DNA of 64,000 nt from 9FT-COMBO-48-23 sp964400675 (GCA_964400675.1 CAYNVO010000005.1:62001-126000), one strand, 5' to 3'; positions 52,919-61,974 are shown, numbered from the stretch's first letter. Made by a program: numbers and translations. Notes: a model not told the origin generated them from the sequence alone.

Positions 52919-54355
52919 CTAATCTCTAGCCGGTTTGCATTTCCAGAAATAGTTATGGACACCTTTGTCAAAAAATATTTTCCTAAATGTCATCTCTACT
53001 TCCATGCCCACGCGGCACTCCTCAGGATCACGGTCAGTCATCTCGAAGGAACCTCTTCCTCCTCCATCAAAATCAACAACAGTAAGCGTGTTGGGTGGGT
53101 CCTGACTGAGAGCCAGGTAATCATGGCTGAAGCTAGCCACCTTTCCCCTCTTATCAGCGAACCTATAGGGTTCAAACTCATCCTTGGCAAAGCACTCTAA
53201 GCAGACCCGCGCACGGGTTGAGGCGAAATCCATGAACAACTGAGCTGTACCACACTTCTTGCACTTGAACCCATAAAGAGGTAAGGCAACCCGATGTTCC
53301 CTCCACAGGGATGACATGGAGGTCGGCGCTTTCGCTGGGCGGGCAGCAGCCTCCATTGGTACCGTCCCTCGCCAGCGCAGCAGTTTTTCATAGTTGTCAA
53401 GTGTTCTCTTTATATCAAGATGTCGCTTTATACCACGCCTGTCTCTAATCTTCTCAATCTCCTTAGTTACCTTGAGTATGATAGCATCACAGCCATTCCC
53501 CCAACTACATACCAGGAGCCTATCACCTGCCTTAGCTTCTTCTAAGGCTGCCACCAAAATCATTAAGGGAAGTGCAGCCCCGGTATTGCCCACCGTGTCA
53601 AGTAGAGGCTCCTGAATCTGCTCTGGCGTAAAGCCCATTGCTCTACCCAGAGCTCTATGGGCTCTACTATTGGAGCCATAGAAGCAAGCTTTAGCAAAAT
53701 CCCTTGGAGTCAAACTGCACTTCTTCATGACCCCGGCCACAGCTTCTACAGGGATTTTGCTGTAACCTTCCTCCCGGCCAAATCGCTCTTCCCAGTTACG
53801 GACAAAGACGTCGTCATGTGCTCTCCATGTATCTGCTATATCTTCAGATATGGTATAGCTACCTTCGATCTCCGCTGCTACCCTTTCGTTTCCCAGCAGA
53901 AGGGCAGCAGCTCCATTACCGAAGTTCTGTTCATTGTCACCGGAGGGTGCTCCCAGGCGCATATCGGCAGCCGTGACCATAATGCTCCTGGCAGAACCAG
54001 CATTTGCCGCATCTAAAGCTGATAGCACAGCGGTAGTTCCAGCCCTGAGACAATTTGTGAAATCGGCGTTTCGGACTTCACGGCGAAAGTCAAGAGCAGT
54101 CGCTGCTATTGTTGAATTCTGCCTCTCCTTATAAGGAGCACTGGTTGTAGCTAAAAATAAAGCATCGACTGTCTTAGGGTCAATTCCTCTCAGACAGTCC
54201 ATGCCAGCAGCTACTGACATGCTAATAGGGTCTTCATCATAGTTTGCCACGGCTATCTCTCCGCGTGCCCCAGACTGCCCCCAAGCCTTACTGATTACGC
54301 TCCGGGGTAATCTGTAGTATGGTATATATGCTCCATACGATACGATACCCGCCAT
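52919..54355 (-). CDS. HMG-CoA-synthase-like enzyme fused to DUF35 zinc-ribbon/OB domain
   Basis: 478-residue fusion. Residues 1-340: thiolase-fold HMG-CoA synthase, with MAGIVSYGAYIPYYRL at the start, nucleophile in FTNCLRAGTTAVLS, GNGAAALLLG, and GNTGAALPL and CSWGNGCDA near the end. Residues 350-478: DUF35 rubredoxin-like zinc ribbon (FKCKKCG, CLECF) plus an OB fold ending WKCKP. DUF35 holds the acyl-CoA between thiolase and HMG-CoA synthase in the archaeal complex. The pair here may make HMG-CoA or a related branched acyl-CoA. Start at 54355 (ATG) has GGAGG nearby. Confidence 0.9.
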   Translation of the reverse strand: MAGIVSYGAYIPYYRLPRSVISKAWGQSGARGEIAVANYDEDPISMSVAAGMDCLRGIDPKTVDALFLATTSAPYKERQNSTIAATALDFRREVRNADFTNCLRAGTTAVLSALDAANAGSARSIMVTAADMRLGAPSGDNEQNFGNGAAALLLGNERVAAEIEGSYTISEDIADTWRAHDDVFVRNWEERFGREEGYSKIPVEAVAGVMKKCSLTPRDFAKACFYGSNSRAHRALGRAMGFTPEQIQEPLLDTVGNTGAALPLMILVAALEEAKAGDRLLVCSWGNGCDAIILKVTKEIEKIRDRRGIKRHLDIKRTLDNYEKLLRWRGTVPMEAAARPAKAPTSMSSLWREHRVALPLYGFKCKKCGTAQLFMDFASTRARVCLECFAKDEFEPYRFADKRGKVASFSHDYLALSQDPPNTLTVVDFDGGGRGSFEMTDRDPEECRVGMEVEMTFRKIFFDKGVHNYFWKCKPARD

Positions 54356-54527
54356 TTTCCCTCCTTATACAATTTGATTTTTACCGCAGGGATATTTATC
54401 GGTCTTTCCTAATCGGCACAGCAAGCTTACTACTAAATCTTAACGAGGTCAATAAGACAAATCGACTTACAATTGCTAATGTATGAGGATTTTGAGTGCT
54501 GCATGCTCCTATATGACTATTGACAAT

Positions 54528-54568
54528 CATTTGCCGCAGATATATATTGTTGTCAATAAGAGCAATGA
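54528..54568 (+). promoter_or_regulatory. promoter overlapped by a 9-bp inverted repeat operator
   Basis: TTGACA (54530-54535) and TATATT (54553-54558) are 17 bases apart. An inverted repeat TATTGACAA (54528-54536) / TTGTCAATA (54560-54568) covers the -35 and the start region, which is the layout expected for a repressor operator of a dimeric regulator. It lies between the divergent HMG-CoA-synthase-like and acyl-CoA ligase genes. Confidence 0.65.
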
Positions 54569-54706
54569 GCGTGGGAATGCCTCATTGTGAATTGAAGCGG
54601 GAAATGTCGGCTAAAAATCACAATTGTAGTATCGGTCCTTAAAACGATAGGTCAGTAAACAACCTCGCGTCCAAACAAAAAACACAAGGCTAATGAAAGG
54701 GAAGGT

Positions 54707-56305
54707 ATGAATATCGGCACTCTCTTAGAGGACAACGTTAAAAGATTTGGGGAATACGAGATGATCCACTTCGAAGGGAGGTGGTATACGAATGCTGAAC
54801 TAAATCGTACCGCAAACAAACTGGGCAATGCGCTCAAGGCACTTGGCGTTGGCAAAGGAGATCGAGTAGCAGTGCAGATGCCAAATAGCCCGCCAGTATT
54901 CTCTGCTTTCCCTGCTATATACAGGATAGGTGGTGTAGTAGTGCCTATGAACCCATTGCTGCGCCCCGACCAGGGCTCTTATATATACCGCGACAGCGGA
55001 ATCAAAGCTTTGATCACCAGCTCAGACTATCTAGGATGGGTTCTAGCTGCACAGAAGCAGGCTCCTGACTTGAAACATATCATATTGACAGACAAAGATG
55101 GCATCCCCGGCACTGCCTCATACAATGAACTTATGTCGCAGAGCCCGGACGAAATGGAAATAGAGGAAACTGACAACGATGACCTTGCTGCCTTAATATA
55201 TACTGCCGGCACTACGGGACGGCCTAAAGGGGTAATGCACACCCACTATTCCCTCTACATCAATGCCCTGTCATTCTATGAATATGTCCTTATGAACATA
55301 CCACTGACTCTCCACCAAACAATCTATTCCCTGGATCCCAAGACACTTGAGCGTACCGAAACAACTGTAGGGGTTACCGGTGCCAGCCGGAGCACGATAA
55401 GTCTGGGGGTGCTGCCTCTGTCTCACTCATATGGTATTGCATTTAGCATCGCGGGTTCCTTCGTAGGCGGAAAGGCAGTCGTACTCAGATGGTGGAATGT
55501 CGAGGAAGCCCTCAAGGTGATTCAATCATTCAAGATCTCACACATGGCAGCAGTGCCCACCATGTATATTCAGATATTGGACTACCCCGAATTAGACAAG
55601 TACGATTTAAGTTCACTTCAAGCCTGTAACTCTGGAGGAGCAGCACTGCCAGTTGAAGCTGCTCTCAGATGGAAGGAAAAGACTGGATTCGATATAAGAG
55701 AGGGCTGGGGACTAACCGAATCAGGAGCTACAACCGCGGGACAACCTGTTGATCGACCTCCTAAATACGGTTCCATCGGCAAGAATCTAATAAGATGCAA
55801 CGTTATCAAAATCTTTGATGACAACCATAAAGAGTTACCGTCAGGACAGCCAGGCGAAATCGTGGTCAAAGGCCCGACTTTGATGAAAGGCTATTGGAAT
55901 TTGCCTGAAGAGACAGCCCAGGCTATCCGGGATGGCTGGCTACATACTGGCGACATAGGCTATAAGGATGAAGATGGCTACATATATATCACCGACCGCA
56001 AGAAGGACATAATAATCCGTGGGGGAGAAAATGTATCACCTCGGGAGGTAGAGGAAACTCTTTGCCAGCATGCCAAAGTTGTCGAGGCAGGAGTTATCGG
56101 CATACCTGATAAGGTCTACGGCGAAGAGATAAAGGCTTTCGTGGTGCTTAAGCCGGGAGAGCAAGCTAACGAAGAGGAGATAATCGCCTTCTGCAAAAAA
56201 TGCCTGCCCAGCTATAAAGCACCGAAAAAAGTCCAATTTATAGACGCGCTGCCCAAGAATCTTCTGGGTAAGTTGCTAAGAGCAGAACTGCGTAACCTGG
56301 GTTAA
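54707..56305 (+). CDS. acyl-CoA synthetase (adenylate-forming)
   Basis: 532-residue ANL-superfamily ligase activating an organic acid as its CoA thioester. P-loop A3 is YTAGTTGRPKGVMHTH near residue 165, A5 is EGWGLTESGATTAG near 346, A7-A8 is GWLHTGDIGYKDEDGYIYI and DRKKDIIIRGGENV, and the catalytic Lys is in LPKNLLGKLLR near the C-terminus. It is transcribed divergently from the thiolase/HMG-CoA-synthase pair, so the three probably form a route for a short or branched acid. The acid cannot be named. Confidence 0.92.
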   Translation: MNIGTLLEDNVKRFGEYEMIHFEGRWYTNAELNRTANKLGNALKALGVGKGDRVAVQMPNSPPVFSAFPAIYRIGGVVVPMNPLLRPDQGSYIYRDSGIKALITSSDYLGWVLAAQKQAPDLKHIILTDKDGIPGTASYNELMSQSPDEMEIEETDNDDLAALIYTAGTTGRPKGVMHTHYSLYINALSFYEYVLMNIPLTLHQTIYSLDPKTLERTETTVGVTGASRSTISLGVLPLSHSYGIAFSIAGSFVGGKAVVLRWWNVEEALKVIQSFKISHMAAVPTMYIQILDYPELDKYDLSSLQACNSGGAALPVEAALRWKEKTGFDIREGWGLTESGATTAGQPVDRPPKYGSIGKNLIRCNVIKIFDDNHKELPSGQPGEIVVKGPTLMKGYWNLPEETAQAIRDGWLHTGDIGYKDEDGYIYITDRKKDIIIRGGENVSPREVEETLCQHAKVVEAGVIGIPDKVYGEEIKAFVVLKPGEQANEEEIIAFCKKCLPSYKAPKKVQFIDALPKNLLGKLLRAELRNLG

Positions 56306-56597
56306 TTCCGGGATGATTTCTACCACAGGCAGTTAAAGATAGACGACCGCCTGAATTGTCAAATATGCTCTTTATACGCAGCAAAAAATAGCAGTAATCT
56401 TTTTGTATTCAATAGGGTCGGAGTAAAAAGCTAGAAACTCAGAAACGACCTTGTATTGCTGACTCCGAACGAAATGGCGTTTTTCTATATTCAAATACTA
56501 TGGCACATGTTTATTAAAGTGCATGATATCTGTGACGTCAGATGACTGAACAATATATTGACCAATTTTAAAGTAGAGGCTACAACGACAGACAGGG

Positions 56598-56898
56598 CGT
56601 GTTCGCCACCGGAGGTCCACCGATTGTGTACTACGCCAGCCGTCAGTTCAGCGCGCAGGAGACCTTCCGCACCACTTTATCCATGCTCTGGCTGATGCTC
56701 AATGTGGGACTAATCATTGGCCTCGTGGTAGGGGGGCAGATGGACCTGGCTAAGGTGGAGATGACAGCCATGGTGCTGCCCGGACTGGTGATAGGCATCA
56801 TCGTCGGCAGCTTGATTCGCGTCAAGGAGTTCTGGTTCAAGGCGCTGACCTACGTTCTTCTCTTTTTCAGCGGCTTGTTTCTGCTAATACAGGTCTAA
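56598..56898 (+). pseudogene. truncated copy of the TSUP exporter gene
   Basis: Matches the last ~300 bases of the gene ending at 51481 very closely (runs such as CTGCCCGGACTGGTGATAGG are identical), but the 5' two-thirds is missing; it begins at GTTCGCCACCGGAGGTCC without a promoter or a full membrane domain. About ten percent of bases differ by eye, mostly in third positions, so it is an independent, older copy rather than a recent duplication. Upstream 56306-56597 has no gene that I can support. Confidence 0.85.
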
Positions 56899-57019
56899 GA
56901 AGAGATGTGAGTTCGAGTCTCTCTCGACATATTCGCTCTATCTAACACTCCAGATACGGATAATAGATTGTTAGCCATTTGTTGCTTGCCATTTTTCGCC
57001 CACAAGCGCGTTCAGGGTA

Positions 57020-57048
57020 TTGGTTTTTTCGTTCCGCTATTATATAAT
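57020..57048 (+). promoter_or_regulatory. putative promoter of the lipoprotein gene
   Basis: TTGGTT and TATAAT are 17 bases apart, about 45 bases before ATG 57092, which has a GGAAAGGAGAGG site. Confidence 0.55.
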
Positions 57049-57091
57049 CGGAACTGACAAACGATTGCACCCGTAGGAAAGGAGAGGTGTT

Positions 57092-58135
57092 ATGTGGAAG
57101 TGCAAATGGTACAGAATCCTATTCCTGTGGCTATCCCTTCTACTAGTCTTCTCGCCTGTAGCTTGTTCACAACCGTCTGCCACCACCGAAGGATCGACAC
57201 AAGAGGGACAACCTGTCAGCCAGAAGCCCGCAGAATTTGAAGTTGGCCCCATTACATTTGAGCCATCTACTGTAATGGTCGGCGATTCGATTACCGCAAC
57301 TGCAACTGTCAAGAATATCGGAGATATTGCTGGCACATACACAGCGGCGCTGTCTGTCGACGGACAGGAGGTAGACAAAAAAGACATTGCAATTGAGCCG
57401 GGGAATAGCCAAGAGGTCAGCTTTCAGCTTTCAAAAACAGCCGCCGGTAACTATAACCTAGCCATAGGCGACTCATGTGCCATTATGGCTGTTAATGAGT
57501 GGACACCCTGCAAAATCCAATACGACGAGTCCGATTGGTCGTCAGTGGGCGCGTATGTTAAGGGAGAACAGGGACATATAGTTCACCTCACTCCACCAAG
57601 TAAAGCCTTCAGGATTCAAAAAATCAAAGTATTTGGGACTGTTAACATATCTGATACTTCTGACTATGACAAGAACCACATCACAGTGAGAATCTGGGAT
57701 AAGGATGGAAACAACCAGCTATGGTCTCAAGACTTCCCCTGGCGTTTGTTCTTTGCCGGTGATTATTGGCGGGAGATAAAAGTGCCCGACGTACGTGTGG
57801 ATGACGATTTCCAGGTGGAGGTAATCACACACAGTAACCCTCAGGGAGACCCGATAGCTTTTGCCCAAATCGCACCTGGGGATATAGGGATACCTGGTGG
57901 TTATGATGCGGGAGGAAAGATAGGAAGGATTACAGGGCTAGTGGGAAGGGGCGAGTCAAGCACCGTACTCATTGGTTTCGATTACCCTCAGTCTTATATA
58001 GACGCACCTATGAATCGCCCAGAGACACGTTCAGGCTATTCTTATATGGGTAAATTAATTGACCCCGGAGCAGGTAGACTAGAAGGAATCAACTGGCTAA
58101 TCCGAGTCGAAGGCGAGGGCGGACCAGCAAACTGA
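57092..58135 (+). CDS. lipoprotein with CARDB-like domain
   Basis: 347-residue exported lipoprotein. A basic start, a hydrophobic helix (FLWLSLLLVFSPVAC) and Cys25 form a lipobox, though Pro at -3 is unusual. Residues 45-135 look like a CARDB/APHP immunoglobulin-like domain (SVMVGDSITATATVKNIGD type with conserved VDGQ and EPGNSQEVSF). The remaining 200 residues are a beta-rich domain (KIKVFGTVNISDTSDYDKN, DFQVEVITHSNP) of no known family. Possible roles in adhesion or extracellular scaffolding are guesswork. Confidence 0.75.
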   Translation: MWKCKWYRILFLWLSLLLVFSPVACSQPSATTEGSTQEGQPVSQKPAEFEVGPITFEPSTVMVGDSITATATVKNIGDIAGTYTAALSVDGQEVDKKDIAIEPGNSQEVSFQLSKTAAGNYNLAIGDSCAIMAVNEWTPCKIQYDESDWSSVGAYVKGEQGHIVHLTPPSKAFRIQKIKVFGTVNISDTSDYDKNHITVRIWDKDGNNQLWSQDFPWRLFFAGDYWREIKVPDVRVDDDFQVEVITHSNPQGDPIAFAQIAPGDIGIPGGYDAGGKIGRITGLVGRGESSTVLIGFDYPQSYIDAPMNRPETRSGYSYMGKLIDPGAGRLEGINWLIRVEGEGGPAN

Positions 58136-58167
58136 ACCTGTGGGGTCGAGCTCCTCCCTTGGCAGTG

Positions 58168-59118
58168 TTATCTCGACTTCTTCCCCACAACCACATTCAC
58201 CGCCTGCTCAATGGCTTCGGCGGTAAGGCCGTTTTTCTGGAGTAGCTCATCGGGCTTGCCTGACTTGGTGTAGACGTCATCGATGCCGATAAAGAGCATG
58301 GGCACCGGCTTCTCCCTGGCTACCACCTGAGCCACCAGGCTGCCCAACCCGCCGTGAAGCAGATGTTCCTCGGCAACCACAATGGCGCCTGTCTGCGAAG
58401 CTGCCTCGATAATTGCGCCTTCATCCAACGGCTTCAATGTAGGCATGTTGAGCACCCGACAGTCCACGCCCCGCGACTCCAGCCTACTAGCCGCCTCCAA
58501 TGCCTTCGACACCATAACCCCGCAGGCGATAATTGTCACATTCTTGCCCTGTCTCAACATCACCGCCTTGCCTAAATTGAAGCGGTAACCATCCTTGTAA
58601 ACCGCCGGGAACTTGGGACGTCCCAGCCTGATATAAAACGGACCTTCGGTAGCTGTGGCGACCCTTATAGCCTCAACGGTCTCGATGCCATCAGCCGGCA
58701 CGACGACGTTAAACCCGGGCAATGAGCAGTAGAGCGTCAGGTCTTCGATGGCATGGTGCGAAGCACCGTCCTCGCCGACGGTGACGCCGCCGTGAGTAGC
58801 CACAATCTTAACATTCAGCTTCGGCTGGGCGATGCACACCCTGACCTGGTCGAAGCAGCGGCAGGCAGCAAAAACGGCGAAGGTGCTGACAAAGGATATC
58901 TTGCCCGTGGCTGCCAGCCCGGCGGCAATGCTCATCATGTTCTGCTCCTCCAGGCCGCACTGTATGAACCGCTCAGGAAACGCCTCGGCAAAGTATTTGG
59001 TCATCGTCGACCGGGATAAGTCGGCATCGAGGACGACGATATTCTTATTTTCCTTGCCCAGCTCCACCAGGAACTTCCCATAGGCTTCACGGGTGGACAT
59101 ATCTGCGTAAGCGGTCAT
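58168..59118 (-). CDS. transketolase, C-terminal subunit
   Basis: 316-residue pyrimidine-binding plus C-terminal half of a split transketolase (TktB-like). LDADLSRSTMTKYF and QCGLEEQNMMSIAAGLA carry the Glu that activates thiamine diphosphate; FAACRCFDQVR and HGGVTVGEDGASH follow. It overlaps the N-terminal subunit stop/start by four bases, so the pair is coupled. Together they interconvert sugar phosphates in the non-oxidative pentose phosphate pathway. A DXS-like role is the alternative but the split architecture favours transketolase. Confidence 0.92.
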   Translation of the reverse strand: MTAYADMSTREAYGKFLVELGKENKNIVVLDADLSRSTMTKYFAEAFPERFIQCGLEEQNMMSIAAGLAATGKISFVSTFAVFAACRCFDQVRVCIAQPKLNVKIVATHGGVTVGEDGASHHAIEDLTLYCSLPGFNVVVPADGIETVEAIRVATATEGPFYIRLGRPKFPAVYKDGYRFNLGKAVMLRQGKNVTIIACGVMVSKALEAASRLESRGVDCRVLNMPTLKPLDEGAIIEAASQTGAIVVAEEHLLHGGLGSLVAQVVAREKPVPMLFIGIDDVYTKSGKPDELLQKNGLTAEAIEQAVNVVVGKKSR

Positions 59119-59957
59119 GCCAGCTCCTTCAAAGCCTGCTCGGTCTCCTGCGCATTGGGAGCCTTGCCATGAAAATCAACATTGCCTTCCATAAAGCTGA
59201 CGCCTTTGCCCTTGACCGTGTGAGCGATGATTACCGTCGGCTTTCCTTTTACTTCACCGGCTTCTTTCAATGCCGGCAAAATCTGCTTGATGTCATGCCC
59301 GTCTATCTCGATAACATGCCAGTTAAAAGCCCGCCACTTGTCGGCCAGCGGCTCAAGTCCCATGATGTCACAGCAACGACCGTCAAGCTGTATCTCATTG
59401 TGGTCGACGATAGCTGTTAGATTATCCAGCTGGAAGTGTGGGGCAAACATAGCCGCCTCCCACACCTGTCCTTCTTCGCACTCGCCATCGCCGAGGAGTA
59501 CATACACGTGGTAATCCCGCTTATCCAGCCTGCCAGCCAGGGCAATACCGATGCCGAAAGACAAGCCCTGCCCCAGTGAACCCGCCGACATCTCCACGCC
59601 CGGTGTCAGCGTTCTGTCAGTGTGTCCCTGGAGCCGGCTGCCCAGCTTTCGCAAGGTAGCAAGCTCCTCAACAGGAAAGTAGCCGCACTCAGCCAGGGCA
59701 GCGTAGAGTATGGGGGCAGCATGTCCTTTGCTCAGGACGAAGCGGTCGCGGTCGGACCACTGCTGATTTCTGGGGTCGTGGCGCATGACCTTGAAGTAAA
59801 GTGCGGTGACAATGTCGGCGGCGGAAAGAGAGCCGCCGGGATGCCCGCTGCCCGCCGTGGCTATCATTTGAATGACGTGACGGCGCAACCGCTTTGCCAT
59901 CTTTTCCAGTTCAGGAACGGATAAGTCGAATTTAGCTCCGGTGCGCAGGTCAGCCAT
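59115..59957 (-). CDS. transketolase, N-terminal subunit
   Basis: 280-residue thiamine-diphosphate-binding half. SGHPGGSLSAADIVTALYF at residue 37, DRFVLSKGHAAPILYAAL, GSLGQGLSFGIG, and the GDG...N cofactor motif (LLGDGECEEGQVWEA, DHNEIQLDG) are present; residue VKGKGVSFMEGN near the C-terminus is typical. GC content is visibly higher than flanking intergenic DNA. It is the first gene of a two-gene unit. Confidence 0.93.
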   Translation of the reverse strand: MADLRTGAKFDLSVPELEKMAKRLRRHVIQMIATAGSGHPGGSLSAADIVTALYFKVMRHDPRNQQWSDRDRFVLSKGHAAPILYAALAECGYFPVEELATLRKLGSRLQGHTDRTLTPGVEMSAGSLGQGLSFGIGIALAGRLDKRDYHVYVLLGDGECEEGQVWEAAMFAPHFQLDNLTAIVDHNEIQLDGRCCDIMGLEPLADKWRAFNWHVIEIDGHDIKQILPALKEAGEVKGKPTVIIAHTVKGKGVSFMEGNVDFHGKAPNAQETEQALKELA

Positions 59958-60019
59958 ATCTGTTAATACTCCGATGGATTTCTAATTATAGGCTAGTTAG
60001 ATGTGCATTGTCTATATGG

Positions 60020-60345
60020 ATTATGATGTCTTTGTCATTGCGAGGAACACTAGCGACGAAGCAATCTCTTTTTCTTCTTCTGCCATCGCGAGGAGTGTGA
60101 GCGACATGGCGATCTCAATCTACTTTTTGTCATTCTGAGCGTAGCGAAGAATCTCGTGTCTTCCCTACCACTGAGATTGCCACGCGGAGTTTACCCTGAG
60201 TGAGATTCTTCAGTCGCTATGCTCCTTCAGAATGACAAAGAGCGAAGGATTCCCTCAGAATGACACAAGACGAAGGGCTCGCAATGACAGGGACAAATCC
60301 CCCTCCCTCTAACTCCCCACCACCAGGGGAGAGAGAACCGATTTA
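60020..60345. repeat. compound array of interspersed repeats
   Basis: A 330-base stretch without genes, tiled by short repeat words: CATTGCGAGGAACACTAGCG, CATCGCGAGGAGTGTGAGCG, TGTCATTCTGAGCGTAGCG, GAAGAATCTCGTG. The segment 60174-60293 recurs in inverted orientation at 62045-62164 with only a few mismatches. It ends in CCCTCCCTCTAACTCCCC...GGGGAGAG, related to 11397. Confidence 0.85.
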
Positions 60346-60346
60346 G

Positions 60347-60375
60347 TTGAGAATATCAAGTGCCTCAATTATAAT
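60347..60375 (+). promoter_or_regulatory. promoter giving a leaderless transcript
   Basis: TTGAGA and TATAAT are exactly 17 bases apart. The predicted start falls on, or one base before, the ATG at 60383, which has no proper Shine-Dalgarno. Confidence 0.6.
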
Positions 60376-60382
60376 GCGTGAG

Positions 60383-61222
60383 ATGATTATAGATTTTCAC
60401 ACTCACGTAGTGCCGCCGGGGATAAAGGAAAGGCAACATAAATACCTCAGCGACGCCTGCTTCTCCCTGCTCTACGCCGAGCCTAAAGCCAGGCTGGCAA
60501 CGGCTGAGGAAATCATTGCCTGTATGGATGAACACGGAATTGATAAGTCTGTAATCCTCAACCTGGGCTGGACCAGCCATGAGCTCTGTGTGGAGACAAA
60601 CGACTATATTCTGGAAGCTATTGCCCGTTTCCCTGAACGGCTAATCGGCTTCTGCGTCATTCAGCCTTTAGCCGGCGACAAAGCCATCAAAGAGCTGGAA
60701 CGTTGCGCCCGGAACGGAGCCAGAGGCATAGGTGAGATGAGACCGGATGTGCAGGGCTTCGACCTCAGAGACAACCCGGTAATGAAACCTGTAGCAGAGG
60801 CAGTTATAGAAAACGACCTCATTTTCCTCACCCACGCCTCCGAGCCGGTGGGACATGAATACTTCGGCAAAGGAAGCATAACCCCGGAAGTTATCTACCC
60901 CTTTATTATGAACTTTCCCGACCTTAAAATAGTCTGCGCGCACTGGGGCGGCGGCTTGCCATTCTATGCCCTGATGCCTGAAGTAGATAAGGCGTTGAGT
61001 AACGTTTATTTCGACACTGCAGCCACTCCATTTCTGTACAAGCCCCAGATTTTCAAGCAGGTAGCCGATATAACAGGCAGCGACAAAATCCTTTTCGGCA
61101 GCGACTACCCCCTACTATCGCCGAAACGGATAATGGACCAGATTGAGTCTGTAAAGCTCAGCCAGAAAGACAGGGTTAAAATTCTAGGAGGCAATGCCCA
61201 AAGGTTACTAGCAATTCAATAG
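60383..61222 (+). CDS. amidohydrolase-2 family metal-dependent hydrolase
   Basis: 279-residue TIM-barrel hydrolase/decarboxylase related to ACMSD and gamma-resorcylate decarboxylase. Metal-binding H-x-H is IDFHTH at the N-terminus; later ligand or catalytic residues are FLTHASEPVG, CAHWGGGLPFYA and FGSDYPLLSP. MIIDFHTH at 60383 is the natural start of the family; the longest frame begins at a TTG inside the promoter. It is inside the 2-kb block flanked by inverted repeats. Confidence 0.87.
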   Translation: MIIDFHTHVVPPGIKERQHKYLSDACFSLLYAEPKARLATAEEIIACMDEHGIDKSVILNLGWTSHELCVETNDYILEAIARFPERLIGFCVIQPLAGDKAIKELERCARNGARGIGEMRPDVQGFDLRDNPVMKPVAEAVIENDLIFLTHASEPVGHEYFGKGSITPEVIYPFIMNFPDLKIVCAHWGGGLPFYALMPEVDKALSNVYFDTAATPFLYKPQIFKQVADITGSDKILFGSDYPLLSPKRIMDQIESVKLSQKDRVKILGGNAQRLLAIQ

Positions 61223-61228
61223 TTTAAA

Positions 61229-61345
61229 CTGTCATTGCGAGTCTTTCGTTCCGCTCATTCTGAGCCTTTCCCTCCGCTCATTCTGAGCTTGTCGAAGAAT
61301 GAGAGTACCGCGTCGTCCTTCTTGGAAAGACTCCTCGCGATGACA
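61229..61345. repeat. interspersed repeats between two genes
   Basis: TGTCATTGCGAGTCTTTCG, CTCATTCTGAGCTTGTCGAAG and CTCGCGATGACAGA are of the same family as at 60.1 kb. The outer TGTCATTGCGAG and CTCGCGATGACA form an inverted pair. Confidence 0.7.
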
Positions 61346-61352
61346 GACACGA

Positions 61353-61952
61353 ATGGTGAAGACATTGAGCAACGAGCAAATACGGTCTTTTATCGCCATA
61401 GAGTTACCTGAAGAGGTCAAAGCAGGGCTGCGCCGGCTGCAAACCGAGCTAAAGTTACCTGAGCACACCTTTGTGAAATGGGTGGCTACTGACAGCATAC
61501 ACCTTACGCTCAAATTCCTGGGCAATATATCTGCTCCGAAAGTGGCTGATATAACCAGCATTATGGAGCAAGCCAGCCAGGGAGTCAGCCCTTTTCAACT
61601 GGAAGTTACCGAAGTGGGCGCTTTCCCTAATTTGAGGCAGCCACGTGTCCTGTGGGTAGGCATAAAAGGAGAAATAGATAAACTGGTGGGTTGGCAGCAG
61701 CGCATAGACAATGGCCTGGCTCCGCTGGGCTTTGCCAGAGAGACAAGACCGTTCACGCCCCATTTGACCTTAGCCCGTTTGCGAGAAGGTGTTTCACCCG
61801 GAGACAGAAGAGATTTCGGTGAAATGGTGGCAAAAACACCCGCCGAAGTTAGCTATAAATTCAATGTTAGCAGTCTCAGCTTGATGAAGAGCCAGCTCCT
61901 GCCAGGCGGTGCTGTCTACAGCCGTCTCACAGAGGTGAAGCTGAAACAGTAA
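61353..61952 (+). CDS. thpR: RNA 2',3'-cyclic phosphodiesterase
   Basis: 199-residue 2H phosphoesterase (ThpR, formerly called 2'-5' RNA ligase). Two H-x-T motifs are intact: SIHLTLKFLGN near residue 49 and TPHLTLARLRE near 131. SFIAIELPEEV is the usual family start. These enzymes open 2',3'-cyclic phosphates in RNA. It is the second gene within the 2-kb block flanked by inverted repeats. The start lies a few bases after a repeat and has no strong ribosome-binding site. Confidence 0.92.
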   Translation: MVKTLSNEQIRSFIAIELPEEVKAGLRRLQTELKLPEHTFVKWVATDSIHLTLKFLGNISAPKVADITSIMEQASQGVSPFQLEVTEVGAFPNLRQPRVLWVGIKGEIDKLVGWQQRIDNGLAPLGFARETRPFTPHLTLARLREGVSPGDRRDFGEMVAKTPAEVSYKFNVSSLSLMKSQLLPGGAVYSRLTEVKLKQ

Positions 61953-61974
61953 TGCAGTGACAGGCATAGAAGCC

